64,000 nt of DNA from Pseudomonas fulva 12-X (lineage in GTDB: Bacteria > Pseudomonadota > Gammaproteobacteria > Pseudomonadales > Pseudomonadaceae), in NCBI RefSeq assembly GCF_000213805.1, contig NC_015556.1, positions 3,487,001-3,551,000 on the forward strand. The letters are read 5' to 3'. Below, one piece after another: positions 55,693-64,000 of the stretch. Position 1 is the stretch's first letter. Each line of letters starts with the position of its first letter. The notes under the pieces are model-generated. The model had not been told where the DNA came from. It saw nothing but the letters and a program-made list of their open reading frames with translations, and did not search any database. The translations under genes were made by a program, and so were the position numbers.

Positions 55693-56832
55693 TCACTTGA
55701 TGGTCAGAGCCACCAGTTTGCCGCCGTTGCCGAAGGCATACAGCCAGTCGCCGACCACCACCGGACGGGCACGCAGGCCGTCGCTGTCGATACGGGTACG
55801 GCCGACGAAGCGACCGTCGACCTGGCTGACCAGGTGCAGGTAGCCTTCAAAATCACCGAACGCGACGTAGCTGGAGAACACCGCCGGCGAGGACAGCTGG
55901 CGGCGTGCCAGGGCGTCGTTGGTCCACAGTGCCGACGCCGAACGCTCGTCGATGCTTTCCACGGTGCCGTTGGCCAGGGTCACGTACACGTTACCCAAGC
56001 CCTGGGCCACGCCCATGGAGCTGGAGGCTTCGCGCTGCCAGATCACCCGGCCGCTCTGCAGATCCAGCGCCGCGACGCGGCCCTGGTAGCTGACCACGTA
56101 CAGCTGGCCGCCGGAGAGCAGCAGGCCGCCGTCGATATCGACGATACGGTCGAGCTCGGAACGACCTTGCGGGATGGCAACACGCTGCTCCCACACCGGG
56201 ATACCGCGCTGCGCATCCAGAGCGATCACCTTGCCACTGGACAAGCCGGCGATGGCCAACTGGTTGGTCAGCAGCGGGCTGCCGGTGCCACGCAGGGTCA
56301 GCACCGCCGGGGTGTTCTCGAAGATCCAGCGTTGCTGGCCGCTGTAGGCATCCAGCGCAACCAGGGTGTCGTCCTGGGTCTGCACCAGCACGGTGTCGCT
56401 GCTGATGGCCGGAGCGGAGAGCACTTCGCTCGGCACGCGGGCGCGCCACTTCTCTTCACCGTTGGACGAATCCAGGGCGATCACCTCACCCTTGAGGGTG
56501 CCAACCACGACCATGCCATAGCTAGCCGCCACGGCGCCGGAAACCGGAACTTCCAGCTCCTTCTTCCAGGCGACCTTGCCGGTCATGCGATCCATAGCCA
56601 CGACCAGGCCGTTGACGTCGGCGGCGAAGATCTGCTCGCCATCGACTACCGGCTCGAGCATGTTGTAGATGTCGCCCTGACCGTCACCGATCGAGCGGCT
56701 CCACTCTTTCTGCAGCTTCACTTCCTCGGTGAACTTGGGAAGCTCGGCAGGCGGCAGTTCTTTCTTGCTGTTGCTGCTGCAGCCTACGGCCAGAACGGCC
56801 AGGGCCAGCATTGCGGCATTCTTCCAACGCAT
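55693..56832 (-). CDS. bamB: Outer-membrane assembly lipoprotein BamB
   Basis: Lipoprotein of 379 residues, a beta-propeller subunit of the BAM complex that inserts outer-membrane proteins. Lipobox AVGC after a hydrophobic signal (MRWKNAAMLALAVLAVGC). Repeated PQQ-like blades are visible: VVAMDRMTGKVAWKKEL, VIALDSSNGEEKWRARV, LVALDAYSGQQRWIFEN, VIALDAQRGIPVWEQRV and VAALDLQSGRVIWQRE. I start at the ATG at 56832, which gives a normal signal peptide; an ATG at 56844 would butt directly against the purine-rich site. It overlaps the end of the upstream TPR-protein gene region closely, indicating one operon. Confidence 0.95.
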   Translation of the reverse strand: MRWKNAAMLALAVLAVGCSSNSKKELPPAELPKFTEEVKLQKEWSRSIGDGQGDIYNMLEPVVDGEQIFAADVNGLVVAMDRMTGKVAWKKELEVPVSGAVAASYGMVVVGTLKGEVIALDSSNGEEKWRARVPSEVLSAPAISSDTVLVQTQDDTLVALDAYSGQQRWIFENTPAVLTLRGTGSPLLTNQLAIAGLSSGKVIALDAQRGIPVWEQRVAIPQGRSELDRIVDIDGGLLLSGGQLYVVSYQGRVAALDLQSGRVIWQREASSSMGVAQGLGNVYVTLANGTVESIDERSASALWTNDALARRQLSSPAVFSSYVAFGDFEGYLHLVSQVDGRFVGRTRIDSDGLRARPVVVGDWLYAFGNGGKLVALTIK

Positions 56833-56836
56833 CACG

Positions 56837-57481
56837 TCATGCATCCCCTTTGGCCAGGTCGTCGATCTTCATCTGCAGACCACCGACGGCAGCTTCTTCG
56901 GCCAGCGCGCCCTTGGCTTTCACATAGGCGACATGGGCGTCGTCGGTACGGCCCAGCTTCACCAGCAGGTCGCCCTTGAGTTCTTCACGGCTGGCCACGA
57001 ACGCCTGATCGGCATCGCCGTCGAGCAGCTTGAGCGCTTCGTCGGCCTTGTCCTGGGCAGCCAGCACGCGAGCCAGACGCTGACGGGCGAGCTCGCCCAG
57101 GGTGTCGTTGGCCGGCTTGTCGACCACGCTGCGCAGCTCGGCTGCCGCGTCGTCCAGCTTGCCGGACTCGACCGCGACCTTGGCCACGAACAGGCTGCCG
57201 TACTGAGCGTACTGGGTACCGCCGAAGTCTTTCTTCAGCTCGCCGGCAAGCGCGGCCACCTTGGCGGCGTCCGGCTGACCGCTCGGGGTCATGGCCGACT
57301 CCAGCAGTTGCTGATAGATAATCGACGCGCCCTGCGCCTGGTTGGTCTGGTACTTCTGCCAGCCCTGCCAGCCGAATACCGCGATCAGCGCCAGGGCGCC
57401 GCCCGCCAGCAGTGGCTTGCCGTTACGATCCCACCAGTCTTTCAGGCCGGCCAGTTCATCATCATCGCTGTTCAACGCCAC
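56837..57481 (-). CDS. YfgM-like TPR membrane protein
   Basis: Protein of 214 residues with a short cytoplasmic N-terminus, one TM helix (about 23-42, PLLAGGALALIAVFGWQGW) and a periplasmic TPR-like domain (TPR_21 type). In E. coli the counterpart YfgM is an ancillary SecYEG subunit working with PpiD in periplasmic chaperoning. Conserved position between hisS and bamB supports the assignment. ATG start, 27 bp after hisS. Confidence 0.88.
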   Translation of the reverse strand: MALNSDDDELAGLKDWWDRNGKPLLAGGALALIAVFGWQGWQKYQTNQAQGASIIYQQLLESAMTPSGQPDAAKVAALAGELKKDFGGTQYAQYGSLFVAKVAVESGKLDDAAAELRSVVDKPANDTLGELARQRLARVLAAQDKADEALKLLDGDADQAFVASREELKGDLLVKLGRTDDAHVAYVKAKGALAEEAAVGGLQMKIDDLAKGDA

Positions 57482-57508
57482 CCCAATACTCCTTAATCGC
57501 TAAATCGC

Positions 57509-58798
57509 TCAAGCCTGCTGGGTGCAGGATGCCAGATGGTCGGCAAGATCCGACCAGGCAATGCTTTGTTGTTCGCTGTCGTCGCGCAAAGGTTTGCAAC
57601 CTACCACGCGCTTGGCCAGTTCGTCCTCACCGAGGATCAGAGCATACAGGGCTCCGCTCTTGTCGGCCTTCTTGAACTGGCTCTTGAAGCTGCCACCGCC
57701 GGCATTGACCAGCAGACGCAGCCCCGGAACCTGATTGCGGATGTCTTCGGCCAGGGCCAGTGCCGCCAGCTCGGCTGCTTCGCCGAACGCACAGATGAAG
57801 GCATCGGCCGGACGGCTCAGCTCCGCAGGCACACACTGCAGGGTTTCCAGCAGCAGTACCAGGCGCTCGACGCCCATGGCGAAGCCCACACCCGGTGTCG
57901 GCTTGCCGCCGAACTGGGTGATCAGGCCGTCGTAACGGCCACCGGCGCAAACAGTGCCCTGGGAGCCGAGCTTGTCGGTCACCCACTCGAATACGGTGCG
58001 GCCGTAGTAATCCAGGCCACGCACCAGCTTCGGGTTGATTTCGTATTTGATACCGACGGCATCCAGACGCGCCTTGAGACCCTCGAAGTGCGCGCGGGAC
58101 TCTTCATCCAGGTAATCGTGCAGCGTCGGGGCATCGGCGAGCAGCGCCTGGGTCTGGGCATTCTTGCTGTCGAGGATGCGCAGCGGGTTGGTGGTCAGGC
58201 GACGCTGGCTGTCTTCGTCGAGCTGATCGAAGCGCTCGCGCAGGTAGGCCACCAGGGCGTCACGGTACACGCCGCGGGCTTCGCTGGAACCCAGGCTGTT
58301 GAGCTGCAGGGTTACTGCGTCGGCCAGGCCGAGCTGCTTCCACAGGCGCCAGGTCAGGGTGATCAGCTCGGCGTCGATGTCCGGCCCTGGCAGGTTGAAC
58401 ACTTCCACACCGATCTGGTGGAACTGGCGATACCGGCCCTTCTGCGGCTTCTCGTAGCGGAACATCGGGCCTGCGTACCACAGCTTCTGCACCTGACCGC
58501 CACCGGTCAGGCCATGCTCGAGCACAGCGCGCACGCAGCCGGCGGTGCCTTCGGGGCGCAGGGTCAGGGATTCGTTGTTACGGTCGAGAAAGGTGTACAT
58601 CTCCTTGTCGACCACATCGGTGCCCTCGCCGATACCGCGGGCAAACAGATCGGTGAACTCGAGGATCGGCAGGCGGATTTCCAGATAGCCGTAGCTATCC
58701 AGCAAGGTCGCCAGCGTGGTTTCCAGATAGCGCCAGGCCGGCGTCTGCTGCGGCAGGATATCGTTCATGCCACGAATGGCTTGCAGGGACTTGCTCAC
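57509..58798 (-). CDS. hisS: Histidyl-tRNA synthetase
   Basis: Class II aminoacyl-tRNA synthetase of 429 residues. Motif 2 [21 protein letters not shown], histidine-specific motifs [15 protein letters not shown] and YDGLI (AGGRYDGL), and motif 3 [16 protein letters not shown] are all present, followed by the anticodon-binding domain. Start is GTG with AAGGA upstream, 20 bp after ispG. Confidence 0.97.
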   Translation of the reverse strand: MSKSLQAIRGMNDILPQQTPAWRYLETTLATLLDSYGYLEIRLPILEFTDLFARGIGEGTDVVDKEMYTFLDRNNESLTLRPEGTAGCVRAVLEHGLTGGGQVQKLWYAGPMFRYEKPQKGRYRQFHQIGVEVFNLPGPDIDAELITLTWRLWKQLGLADAVTLQLNSLGSSEARGVYRDALVAYLRERFDQLDEDSQRRLTTNPLRILDSKNAQTQALLADAPTLHDYLDEESRAHFEGLKARLDAVGIKYEINPKLVRGLDYYGRTVFEWVTDKLGSQGTVCAGGRYDGLITQFGGKPTPGVGFAMGVERLVLLLETLQCVPAELSRPADAFICAFGEAAELAALALAEDIRNQVPGLRLLVNAGGGSFKSQFKKADKSGALYALILGEDELAKRVVGCKPLRDDSEQQSIAWSDLADHLASCTQQA

Positions 58799-58818
58799 TT
58801 GTTTTCCTTAAGCACGGA

Positions 58819-59931
58819 TCAGCCGCGCACGATCACAGCCGCATCGGCTGCAGCCTTCTCGGCCGCCTTTTCGCGGATCAGCTTTTCCAGCTCATCCACC
58901 AGGTTGGTATTGGTCAGCTTGGAAGCTGGCTTGCCGTCGATGTACACCAGATTGTTCGGCGTACCACCGGTCAGGCCGATATGGGCTTCCTTGGCTTCAC
59001 CTGGGCCGTTGACCACGCAGCCGATCACCGCCACGTCCAGCGGCACCAGCAGGTCCTCGACGCGGGTTTCCAGCTCGTTCATGGTCTTGACCACGTCGAA
59101 GTTCTGGCGCGAGCAGCTTGGGCAGGCGATGAAGTTGATGCCCCGCGAACGCAGGCGCAGCGACTTGAGAATATCGAAACCGACCTTGATCTCCTCCACC
59201 GGATCGGCGGCCAGGGAGATACGAATGGTGTCGCCGATGCCTTCGGCCAAGAGCATGCCCAGACCCACCGAGGATTTAACGGTACCGGAGCGCAGGCCGC
59301 CGGCTTCGGTGATACCCAGATGCAGGGGTTGTTCGATCTGCTTGGCCAGCAGGCGATAGGCTTCGACGGCCATGAACACGTCGGAGGCCTTCACGCTGAC
59401 CTTGAAGTCTGGGAAGTTCAGGCGGTCGAGGTGCTCGACATGGCGCAGCGCGGACTCGACCAGCGCTTCGGGCGTCGGCTCGCCGTACTTCTTCTGCAGG
59501 TCCTTTTCCAGGGAACCGGCGTTGACGCCGATGCGAATCGGGATGCCTTTGTCGCGCGCCGCCTCGACCACCGCCTTGACGCGATCCTCGCGGCCGATGT
59601 TGCCCGGGTTGATGCGCAGGCAATCGACGCCCAGTTCTGCCACGCGCAAGGCGATCTGGTAATCGAAATGAATGTCGGCCACCAGCGGCAGGTTGACCTG
59701 CTGCTTGATGCGCCCAAAGGCTTCGGCGGCGTCCATGTCCGGCACCGAGACGCGCACGATATCGGCACCGGCCGCTTCGAGGCGACGGATCTGCTCGACG
59801 GTGGCAGCGACATCGTTGGTGTCGGTGTTGGTCATGCTCTGTACGGCAATCGGGGCATCGCCACCGACCGGCACCGAGCCAACCCAGATCTTGCGAGACA
59901 GACGACGTTTGATCGGCGATTCACCGTGCAT
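58819..59931 (-). CDS. ispG: 4-hydroxy-3-methylbut-2-enyl diphosphate synthase (flavodoxin)
   Basis: Iron-sulfur enzyme of 370 residues in the non-mevalonate isoprenoid pathway (GcpE). TIM-barrel part with [15 protein letters not shown] and [15 protein letters not shown]; the [4Fe-4S] ligands are in [13 protein letters not shown] (two Cys) and [23 protein letters not shown] (third Cys). I start at [10 protein letters not shown] (ATG at 59931), one base past the rodZ stop codon; an in-frame start at 59943 would run into rodZ. Confidence 0.96.
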   Translation of the reverse strand: MHGESPIKRRLSRKIWVGSVPVGGDAPIAVQSMTNTDTNDVAATVEQIRRLEAAGADIVRVSVPDMDAAEAFGRIKQQVNLPLVADIHFDYQIALRVAELGVDCLRINPGNIGREDRVKAVVEAARDKGIPIRIGVNAGSLEKDLQKKYGEPTPEALVESALRHVEHLDRLNFPDFKVSVKASDVFMAVEAYRLLAKQIEQPLHLGITEAGGLRSGTVKSSVGLGMLLAEGIGDTIRISLAADPVEEIKVGFDILKSLRLRSRGINFIACPSCSRQNFDVVKTMNELETRVEDLLVPLDVAVIGCVVNGPGEAKEAHIGLTGGTPNNLVYIDGKPASKLTNTNLVDELEKLIREKAAEKAAADAAVIVRG

Positions 59932-59932
59932 A

Positions 59933-60976
59933 TTACTGCCCACCCAACTTGATGCGTGCGGTCTCGTTCGAGATGTACGGCGTCACATCGACAGCAGCGC
60001 CGTTGTAAGTCACCTGGGCGCCACGGGCGAAGCCAAGGCGCAATTCCATGGGTGCATGGCCGCGCACATCGAGGCTGTCACCACCGCGTTTCAAGCCGCT
60101 GGCGATGACCTTGCCGTTGGCGTCGGTGACCTGGACCCAGCAGTCAGCGGTAAATTTCAGGCTGATCAGTCCTTCACCGGCGGCGGCAGGCGCCTGAGGC
60201 TGAGCAGCCGCAGCTGGCGGCTGCGCCGCAGCAGCATTTGCCTGAGCAGTCGGTGCAGCAGGCGCCGTGGCGGTATGGGATTCAGCGGGGGCAGCAGGCG
60301 CCTGTTCAGCAGGTGCGGCTTGCTGCTGAGCGGGAGGATTCTGCTGCAGCAACTCGGTGGCGGTCGCCGGCGGTGTTTCGCTCGGCGCCTCTTCCTGGGC
60401 CTGCTCGGTCGGCACACCCGGCAGCGGCAACTCGGTACCCTGGTTCTGCGCCTCGGCGACGGCCTGGTCTTCCGGCTCGTCGAGCTGATGAATCTGCGTG
60501 CTGCCGTCGGCGCCTTCGACCTCTACATGGCCCATGCCGACGTTCTTCAGGTCATCGAGCTGCCAGCCCTGCTCCTGCCACCAGTAGAAGCAGGCACCGC
60601 CCACACCGAGCAGCAGCAGGAAGCTGACCAGACGCAGGATACTTTGCGAATAACGGGTCGGCTCCTCGATACGGCCCAGCGCATGCACGCTGGAGCCGGC
60701 CGCATTGCTGCCGGTGAACTGATCGAAGTCAGCCACCAACGGCGCCTGTTCCAGGCCCAGCAATTTGGCGTAGGCACGGATGTAACCGCGGGAGAAGGTG
60801 TTGCCCGGCAGCTTCTCGAACTCGCCGGCCTCCAGCTGGCTCAGGCGCGTCGGGGTGAGGTTGAGCTGGGTGGCGACTTCGGCCACCGACCAGCCCCGGC
60901 TCTCACGCGCTGCACGCAGGGCTTCTCCAGGATTGACGCGATGAGCTGCTACAACTTCGGGTTGGGCCGCTTTCAT
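59933..60976 (-). CDS. rodZ: Cell-shape/cytoskeletal protein RodZ
   Basis: Bitopic membrane protein of 347 residues linking MreB to the elongasome. N-terminal helix-turn-helix of the Xre type ([33 protein letters not shown]), juxtamembrane basic region, one TM helix at about 112-131 ([21 protein letters not shown]), a long Ala/Pro/Gln-rich linker (about 185-265), and a C-terminal DUF4115 beta domain ([21 protein letters not shown]). Its start overlaps the pilF stop by four bases. Confidence 0.94.
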   Translation of the reverse strand: MKAAQPEVVAAHRVNPGEALRAARESRGWSVAEVATQLNLTPTRLSQLEAGEFEKLPGNTFSRGYIRAYAKLLGLEQAPLVADFDQFTGSNAAGSSVHALGRIEEPTRYSQSILRLVSFLLLLGVGGACFYWWQEQGWQLDDLKNVGMGHVEVEGADGSTQIHQLDEPEDQAVAEAQNQGTELPLPGVPTEQAQEEAPSETPPATATELLQQNPPAQQQAAPAEQAPAAPAESHTATAPAAPTAQANAAAAQPPAAAAQPQAPAAAGEGLISLKFTADCWVQVTDANGKVIASGLKRGGDSLDVRGHAPMELRLGFARGAQVTYNGAAVDVTPYISNETARIKLGGQ

Positions 60977-61737
60977 CTTTGCTCCGACAGATATTGCTGA
61001 TATTCCGGCGTACCGGGATAAAGACGTTTCAACTGCAGGCCGAGGCTGGCAGCGCGGTCACGATCATCGAAGATCGTGGCCAGGCGCGCGCCCAGCAGCA
61101 AGCTGCGGGCGTTCTGCTCGGAAATGGCGCTGAAACTTTCGTAATAGCTGCGCGCCGGCACGTACTCGCGGTCTTCAAAGGAGAGATTGGCCATCTCCAG
61201 CAAGGCCCGCGGCTGGCGGCTGTTGAGGCGCAACGAGCGCTCGAAATAGCTTTTGGCTTCCTGGCGCTGCTTGAGCATCACGGCGGTCATGCCCATGTTC
61301 TCGAATATCCGGGCGCGCTCGGGATAAAGACTGTCTTCGGAGGCCAGGGCATAGCGCTCCATGGCTTCCTTGTAGCGCTTCTGTTCGAACAGGAAGCCGC
61401 CGTAGTTGTTCAGCAAGCGCGCATCCCGGGGATTTCGGGACAACGACTTGCGAAAGTGCTCTTCAGCCAGCTTGGGCTCCATCTCGCGCTGGAACACCAA
61501 AGCGAGCACCGCGTGCGCATCGGCACCCGAAGGGTCGATTTCCAGTGCGTTCTTCAGCGGCACCTTGGCCGGCCCCGTCTCGCCCTGCTGCAGATAACCG
61601 ATGCCCAGCTGCACGAAGGAATCGTAGGCTTTCTTGCGCCCTTCCGGCGTTTTCATCGGGTCCACGTCACCGGTGGAAACGCAGGCGCTGAGCAGACTGG
61701 CACCGAACAGAAACAGCAGAGAACGCAGCACGGTCAT
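60973..61737 (-). CDS. pilF: Type IV pilus biogenesis/stability lipoprotein PilF (PilW)
   Basis: Outer-membrane lipoprotein of 254 residues, the pilotin for secretin PilQ. Signal with lipobox SAC (MTVLRSLLFLFGASLLSAC), then about six TPR repeats (for example GYLQQGETGPAKVPLKNALEIDP, ARLLNNYGGFLFEQKRYKEAMERY, SYFERSLRLNSRQPRAL). GAGGA precedes the ATG at 61737; the longer upstream frame would lose the signal peptide. Confidence 0.95.
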   Translation of the reverse strand: MTVLRSLLFLFGASLLSACVSTGDVDPMKTPEGRKKAYDSFVQLGIGYLQQGETGPAKVPLKNALEIDPSGADAHAVLALVFQREMEPKLAEEHFRKSLSRNPRDARLLNNYGGFLFEQKRYKEAMERYALASEDSLYPERARIFENMGMTAVMLKQRQEAKSYFERSLRLNSRQPRALLEMANLSFEDREYVPARSYYESFSAISEQNARSLLLGARLATIFDDRDRAASLGLQLKRLYPGTPEYQQYLSEQR

Positions 61738-61747
61738 GGAGATCCTC

Positions 61748-62896
61748 TCAGTTACGGCTGGCGGTGGGACGCGCCGCCTCGGCGTCGGCATTCAGCTGGC
61801 GCACGGCGATGTAGCGCTCGCTACGACGGGTACGGTCCATGACCTGGCCGACCAGCTGCCCACAGGCGGCATCGATGTCTTCACCACGGGTGGTACGCAC
61901 CGTGACGTTGTGCCCGGCTTTTTGCAACAGCTCCTGGAAACGGCGAATGGCATTGTTGCTCGGCCGCTCGTAACCCGAATGAGGGAACGGGTTGAAGGGA
62001 ATCAGGTTGATCTTGCAGGGCACGTCGGCCAGCAGCGCGACCATCTGCTCGGCGTGCTCGAGTTTATCGTTCACATCCTTGAGCAGGGTGTATTCGACTG
62101 TGAGCACACGTTTCTCGCCAAGGCGGGAAATGTAGCGCTTGCAGGCGGCCAGCAGCATGTCCAGCGGGTACTTCTTGTTGATCGGTACCAGCTGGCTGCG
62201 CAGCTCATCATTGGGCGCATGCAGCGACAGCGCCAGGGACACGTCGATGACCTCGGCGAGTTTGTCGATCATCGGCACCACGCCGGAGGTCGACAGGGTC
62301 ACCTTGCGCTTGGAGATGCCATAGCCCAGGTCGTCCATCATGATCTTCATGGCGGACACGACGTTGTCGAAGTTCAGCAGCGGCTCGCCCATGCCCATCA
62401 TCACCACATTGGTGATGGCGCGGTCGATCTTGGCCGGCACGCTGCCGAAGGATTTGTTGGCGATCCACACCTGGCCGATGATCTCGGCACTGGTAAGGTC
62501 GCTGTTGAAACCTTGCTTGCCCGTGGAGCAGAAGCTGCAATCCAGGGCACAGCCCGCTTGCGAGGAAACGCACAGGGTGCCACGCCCGCCCTGGGGTATG
62601 TACACGGTCTCCACGCAGCTGCCCGACGCCACACGCACCACCCACTTGCGCGTGCCATCGGAAGAAATGTCTTCGCTGACCACTTCGGGCCCGCGAATGT
62701 AGGCAGCGGCCTCGAGCTTCTCGCGCAAGGCCTTGCCGACGTTGGTCATGGCGGCGAAATCGTCGACGCCGAAGTGATGGATCCACTTCATGACCTGACC
62801 GGCACGAAAGCGCTTCTCCCCGAGGCTCTCGAAGAACTGCTCCATTTCCGGCTGGGTCAGGCCCAGCAGGTTGATTTTGCCATTCGTGTCGGTCAT
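61748..62896 (-). CDS. rlmN: 23S rRNA (A2503-C2)/tRNA (A37-C2) methyltransferase RlmN
   Basis: Radical-SAM dual-specificity methyltransferase of 382 residues. The radical-SAM cluster motif CALDCSFC (C-x3-C-x2-C) is followed by [17 protein letters not shown]. Two further catalytic Cys are visible: one in [16 protein letters not shown] context and the C-terminal methyl-carrying Cys in [19 protein letters not shown] precedes the ATG. It lies between ndk and pilF, all on one strand with short gaps. Confidence 0.97.
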   Translation of the reverse strand: MTDTNGKINLLGLTQPEMEQFFESLGEKRFRAGQVMKWIHHFGVDDFAAMTNVGKALREKLEAAAYIRGPEVVSEDISSDGTRKWVVRVASGSCVETVYIPQGGRGTLCVSSQAGCALDCSFCSTGKQGFNSDLTSAEIIGQVWIANKSFGSVPAKIDRAITNVVMMGMGEPLLNFDNVVSAMKIMMDDLGYGISKRKVTLSTSGVVPMIDKLAEVIDVSLALSLHAPNDELRSQLVPINKKYPLDMLLAACKRYISRLGEKRVLTVEYTLLKDVNDKLEHAEQMVALLADVPCKINLIPFNPFPHSGYERPSNNAIRRFQELLQKAGHNVTVRTTRGEDIDAACGQLVGQVMDRTRRSERYIAVRQLNADAEAARPTASRN

Positions 62897-62920
62897 GACG
62901 TCACCTTCGCACGCTTCGCC

Positions 62921-63352
62921 TTAGCGAATGCGGGCGTTGATCTCGGTAGCGGAGAAGAAGTAAGCGATTTCGCGAGCAGCGGAAGCTTCCGAGTCGGAAC
63001 CGTGAACAGCGTTCTCGTCGATGGAAACGGCGAAGTCAGCACGGATGGTGCCGGCAGCAGCTTCTTTCGGGTTGGTAGCGCCCATCAGTTCACGGTTCTT
63101 GGCGATGGCGTTTTCGCCTTCCAGAACCTGAACGATAACCGGACCGGAAGTCATGAACGCAACCAGGTCCTTGAAGAAACCGCGCTCGCTGTGCTCGGCG
63201 TAGAAGCCGGCAGCTTCGCGCTCGGACAGCTGCAGCTGCTTGGAAGCAACGATGCGCAGGCCAGCTTCTTCGAAGCGAGTGGTGATCTTGCCGATGACGT
63301 TTTTCGCAACGGCATCCGGCTTGATGATGGAGAAAGTACGTTGAACAGCCAT
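62921..63352 (-). CDS. ndk: Nucleoside diphosphate kinase
   Basis: Enzyme of 143 residues that equilibrates nucleoside triphosphate pools. [15 protein letters not shown] at the N-terminus, [32 protein letters not shown] with the phosphorylated His in NAVHGSDS, and the length are standard. GGAG lies before the ATG. Own promoter probably between 63353 and 63380. Confidence 0.98.
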   Translation of the reverse strand: MAVQRTFSIIKPDAVAKNVIGKITTRFEEAGLRIVASKQLQLSEREAAGFYAEHSERGFFKDLVAFMTSGPVIVQVLEGENAIAKNRELMGATNPKEAAAGTIRADFAVSIDENAVHGSDSEASAAREIAYFFSATEINARIR

Positions 63353-63379
63353 GTGAAACTCCAGAAACGGTGGATTAAA

Positions 63380-63412
63380 GCCAAAAATTAAACCCGCGAA
63401 TTATACGCGGGT
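63380..63412 (-). terminator. Rho-independent terminator downstream of iscX
   Basis: On the minus strand, ACCCGCG-tataatt-CGCGGGT followed by TTAATTTTTGG. It ends the fdx-iscX transcript upstream of ndk. Confidence 0.8.
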
Positions 63413-63491
63413 TCCAGTCAAAAGCATAAGAGCGATGCCCCAAGGTGGCACCTGCTCGGCATAAAAGGCCGGATATCGTCCGACCTCGTGA

Positions 63492-63692
63492 TTACTGTGC
63501 TTCTTCGATCCAGGCTGCCTGAATGGCTTCCAGGACCTTTTCGCCGCCGCGCTGCGGGTCGTCGGAAAACTCCGGCAGCTCGACCACCCAGCGATGCAGC
63601 TGGACGAAATTGACATAACGGGGGTCGACATCCGGCTTGCTGTCGGCGAGCTGGATGGCGATTTCGAGCACATCAACCCATTTCAGGCTCAT
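63492..63692 (-). CDS. iscX: Fe-S cluster assembly protein IscX
   Basis: Acidic protein of 66 residues, the small iron-binding partner and regulator of IscS. The start MSLKWVDVLEIAIQL and the DVDPRYVNFVQLHRWV and EFSDDP segments are the conserved core. Fifteen bp downstream of fdx, the usual end of the isc operon. Confidence 0.96.
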   Translation of the reverse strand: MSLKWVDVLEIAIQLADSKPDVDPRYVNFVQLHRWVVELPEFSDDPQRGGEKVLEAIQAAWIEEAQ

Positions 63693-63707
63693 GTCGTGGC
63701 TTCCTGA

Positions 63708-64000
63708 TCAGTGCGGCGCTTCGGCGGCATGGTTGAGCGAATACTTGGGAATCTCGACGGTGAGGTCCTGCTCGCCGACGATGGCCTGACAGGCCAGGCG
63801 CGACTGCGCTTCCAGGCCCCAGGCCTTGTCCAGGTAATCCTCTTCGAGCTCGTCGGCTTCGTTCAGCGAATCGAAACCCTTGCGCACGATGCAATGGCAG
63901 GTGGTGCAGGCACACACGCCGCCACAGGCGCTTTCCATCTCGATGTGGTGCTCGTGGGCCAGCTCCAGAATCGACGTACCGGACGGCGCTTCGACCACCA
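63708..64000 (-). CDS. fdx: ISC-system [2Fe-2S] ferredoxin, partial (N-terminus beyond window)
   Basis: Adrenodoxin-type ferredoxin that supplies electrons to Fe-S cluster assembly. The four cluster cysteines are visible in ESACGGVCACTTCHC and RLACQAIVGEQDL. The visible frame stays open to the window's last base; homologues begin about 17 residues earlier, so the start codon lies outside. Confidence 0.95.
   Translation of the reverse strand, partial: VVEAPSGTSILELAHEHHIEMESACGGVCACTTCHCIVRKGFDSLNEADELEEDYLDKAWGLEAQSRLACQAIVGEQDLTVEIPKYSLNHAAEAPH

Noticed and set aside
54140..55843. 567-codon plus-strand frame opposite der
   Set aside because: Shadow of der; no homology pattern and der motifs are complete.
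57536..59359. 607-codon plus-strand frame opposite hisS and ispG
   Set aside because: Spans two well-identified genes on the other strand; no start signal or recognisable product.
63401..63676. 91-codon minus-strand frame overlapping iscX
   Set aside because: Out-of-frame shadow of iscX extending through its terminator.

Overview
The window is a chromosomal segment of a Pseudomonas species. GC is high throughout except for one AT-rich block. The marker evidence is the gene order iscX, ndk, rlmN, pilF, rodZ, ispG, hisS, yfgM-like, bamB, der, a complete Lap adhesin locus, a PhaG-type enzyme, and REP-like palindromes with the core TGTGGGAGCG. The species cannot be named from sequence alone.

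Layout. (1) 1-4036: the start-codon half of ung, an orphan branched-chain-amino-acid-type periplasmic binding protein, and two crotonase-fold enzymes of acyl-CoA/valine catabolism. (2) 4041-27827: a whole biofilm-adhesion module. lapE-lapB-lapC (minus strand) form the type I secretion channel. lapA (plus strand) is a 15.5-kb gene for an adhesin of about 5171 residues. A small conserved protein follows, then lapD (c-di-GMP receptor) and lapG (periplasmic protease) on the minus strand. LapA carries an N-terminal retention module with a TAAG cleavage motif, 12 + 6 Ig-like repeats, two PA14-plus-cadherin pairs that bracket 14 identical-length Calx-beta-like repeats, a VWA domain, RTX repeats and a secretion signal. 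(3) 28650-36960: a guanidine-utilisation operon. It has a sigma-54-like promoter, a guanidine-I (ykkC) riboswitch, an ABC transporter, two DUF1989-type carboxyguanidine deiminase subunits and a guanidine/urea carboxylase. The carboxylase gene holds an in-frame REP-like insertion. No allophanate hydrolase gene is in the window. (4) 37017-40627: a membrane diguanylate cyclase, a small CWC-type Cys-rich protein, an RsuA-family pseudouridine synthase and a PhaG-like enzyme.

(5) 40723-43162: tRNA-Gly(TCC) followed by an AT-rich block with three minus-strand genes: a TIR-domain protein with a putative zinc-binding N-terminus, a one-TM protein and an unrecognised protein. The block ends near a degraded copy of the tRNA 3' end and a 57-nt palindrome. 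It looks like a small tRNA-targeted island and is the best candidate here for an undescribed, probably defence-related, system. (6) 43217-53993: iron/siderophore uptake. This holds an FecB/C/D-E-like ABC importer, two TonB-dependent receptors, a DJ-1/PfpI protein, and a two-component system divergent from the second receptor. (7) 54104-64000: conserved housekeeping genes for ribosome assembly, outer-membrane assembly, tRNA charging, isoprenoid synthesis, cell shape, type IV pili, RNA methylation, nucleotide pools and Fe-S clusters.

Functional links: c-di-GMP (made by enzymes like the GGEEF protein at 37017) would bind LapD, which then holds LapG away from LapA and keeps the adhesin on the surface. 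A FleQ-box-like sequence lies in the lapE-lapA intergenic region.
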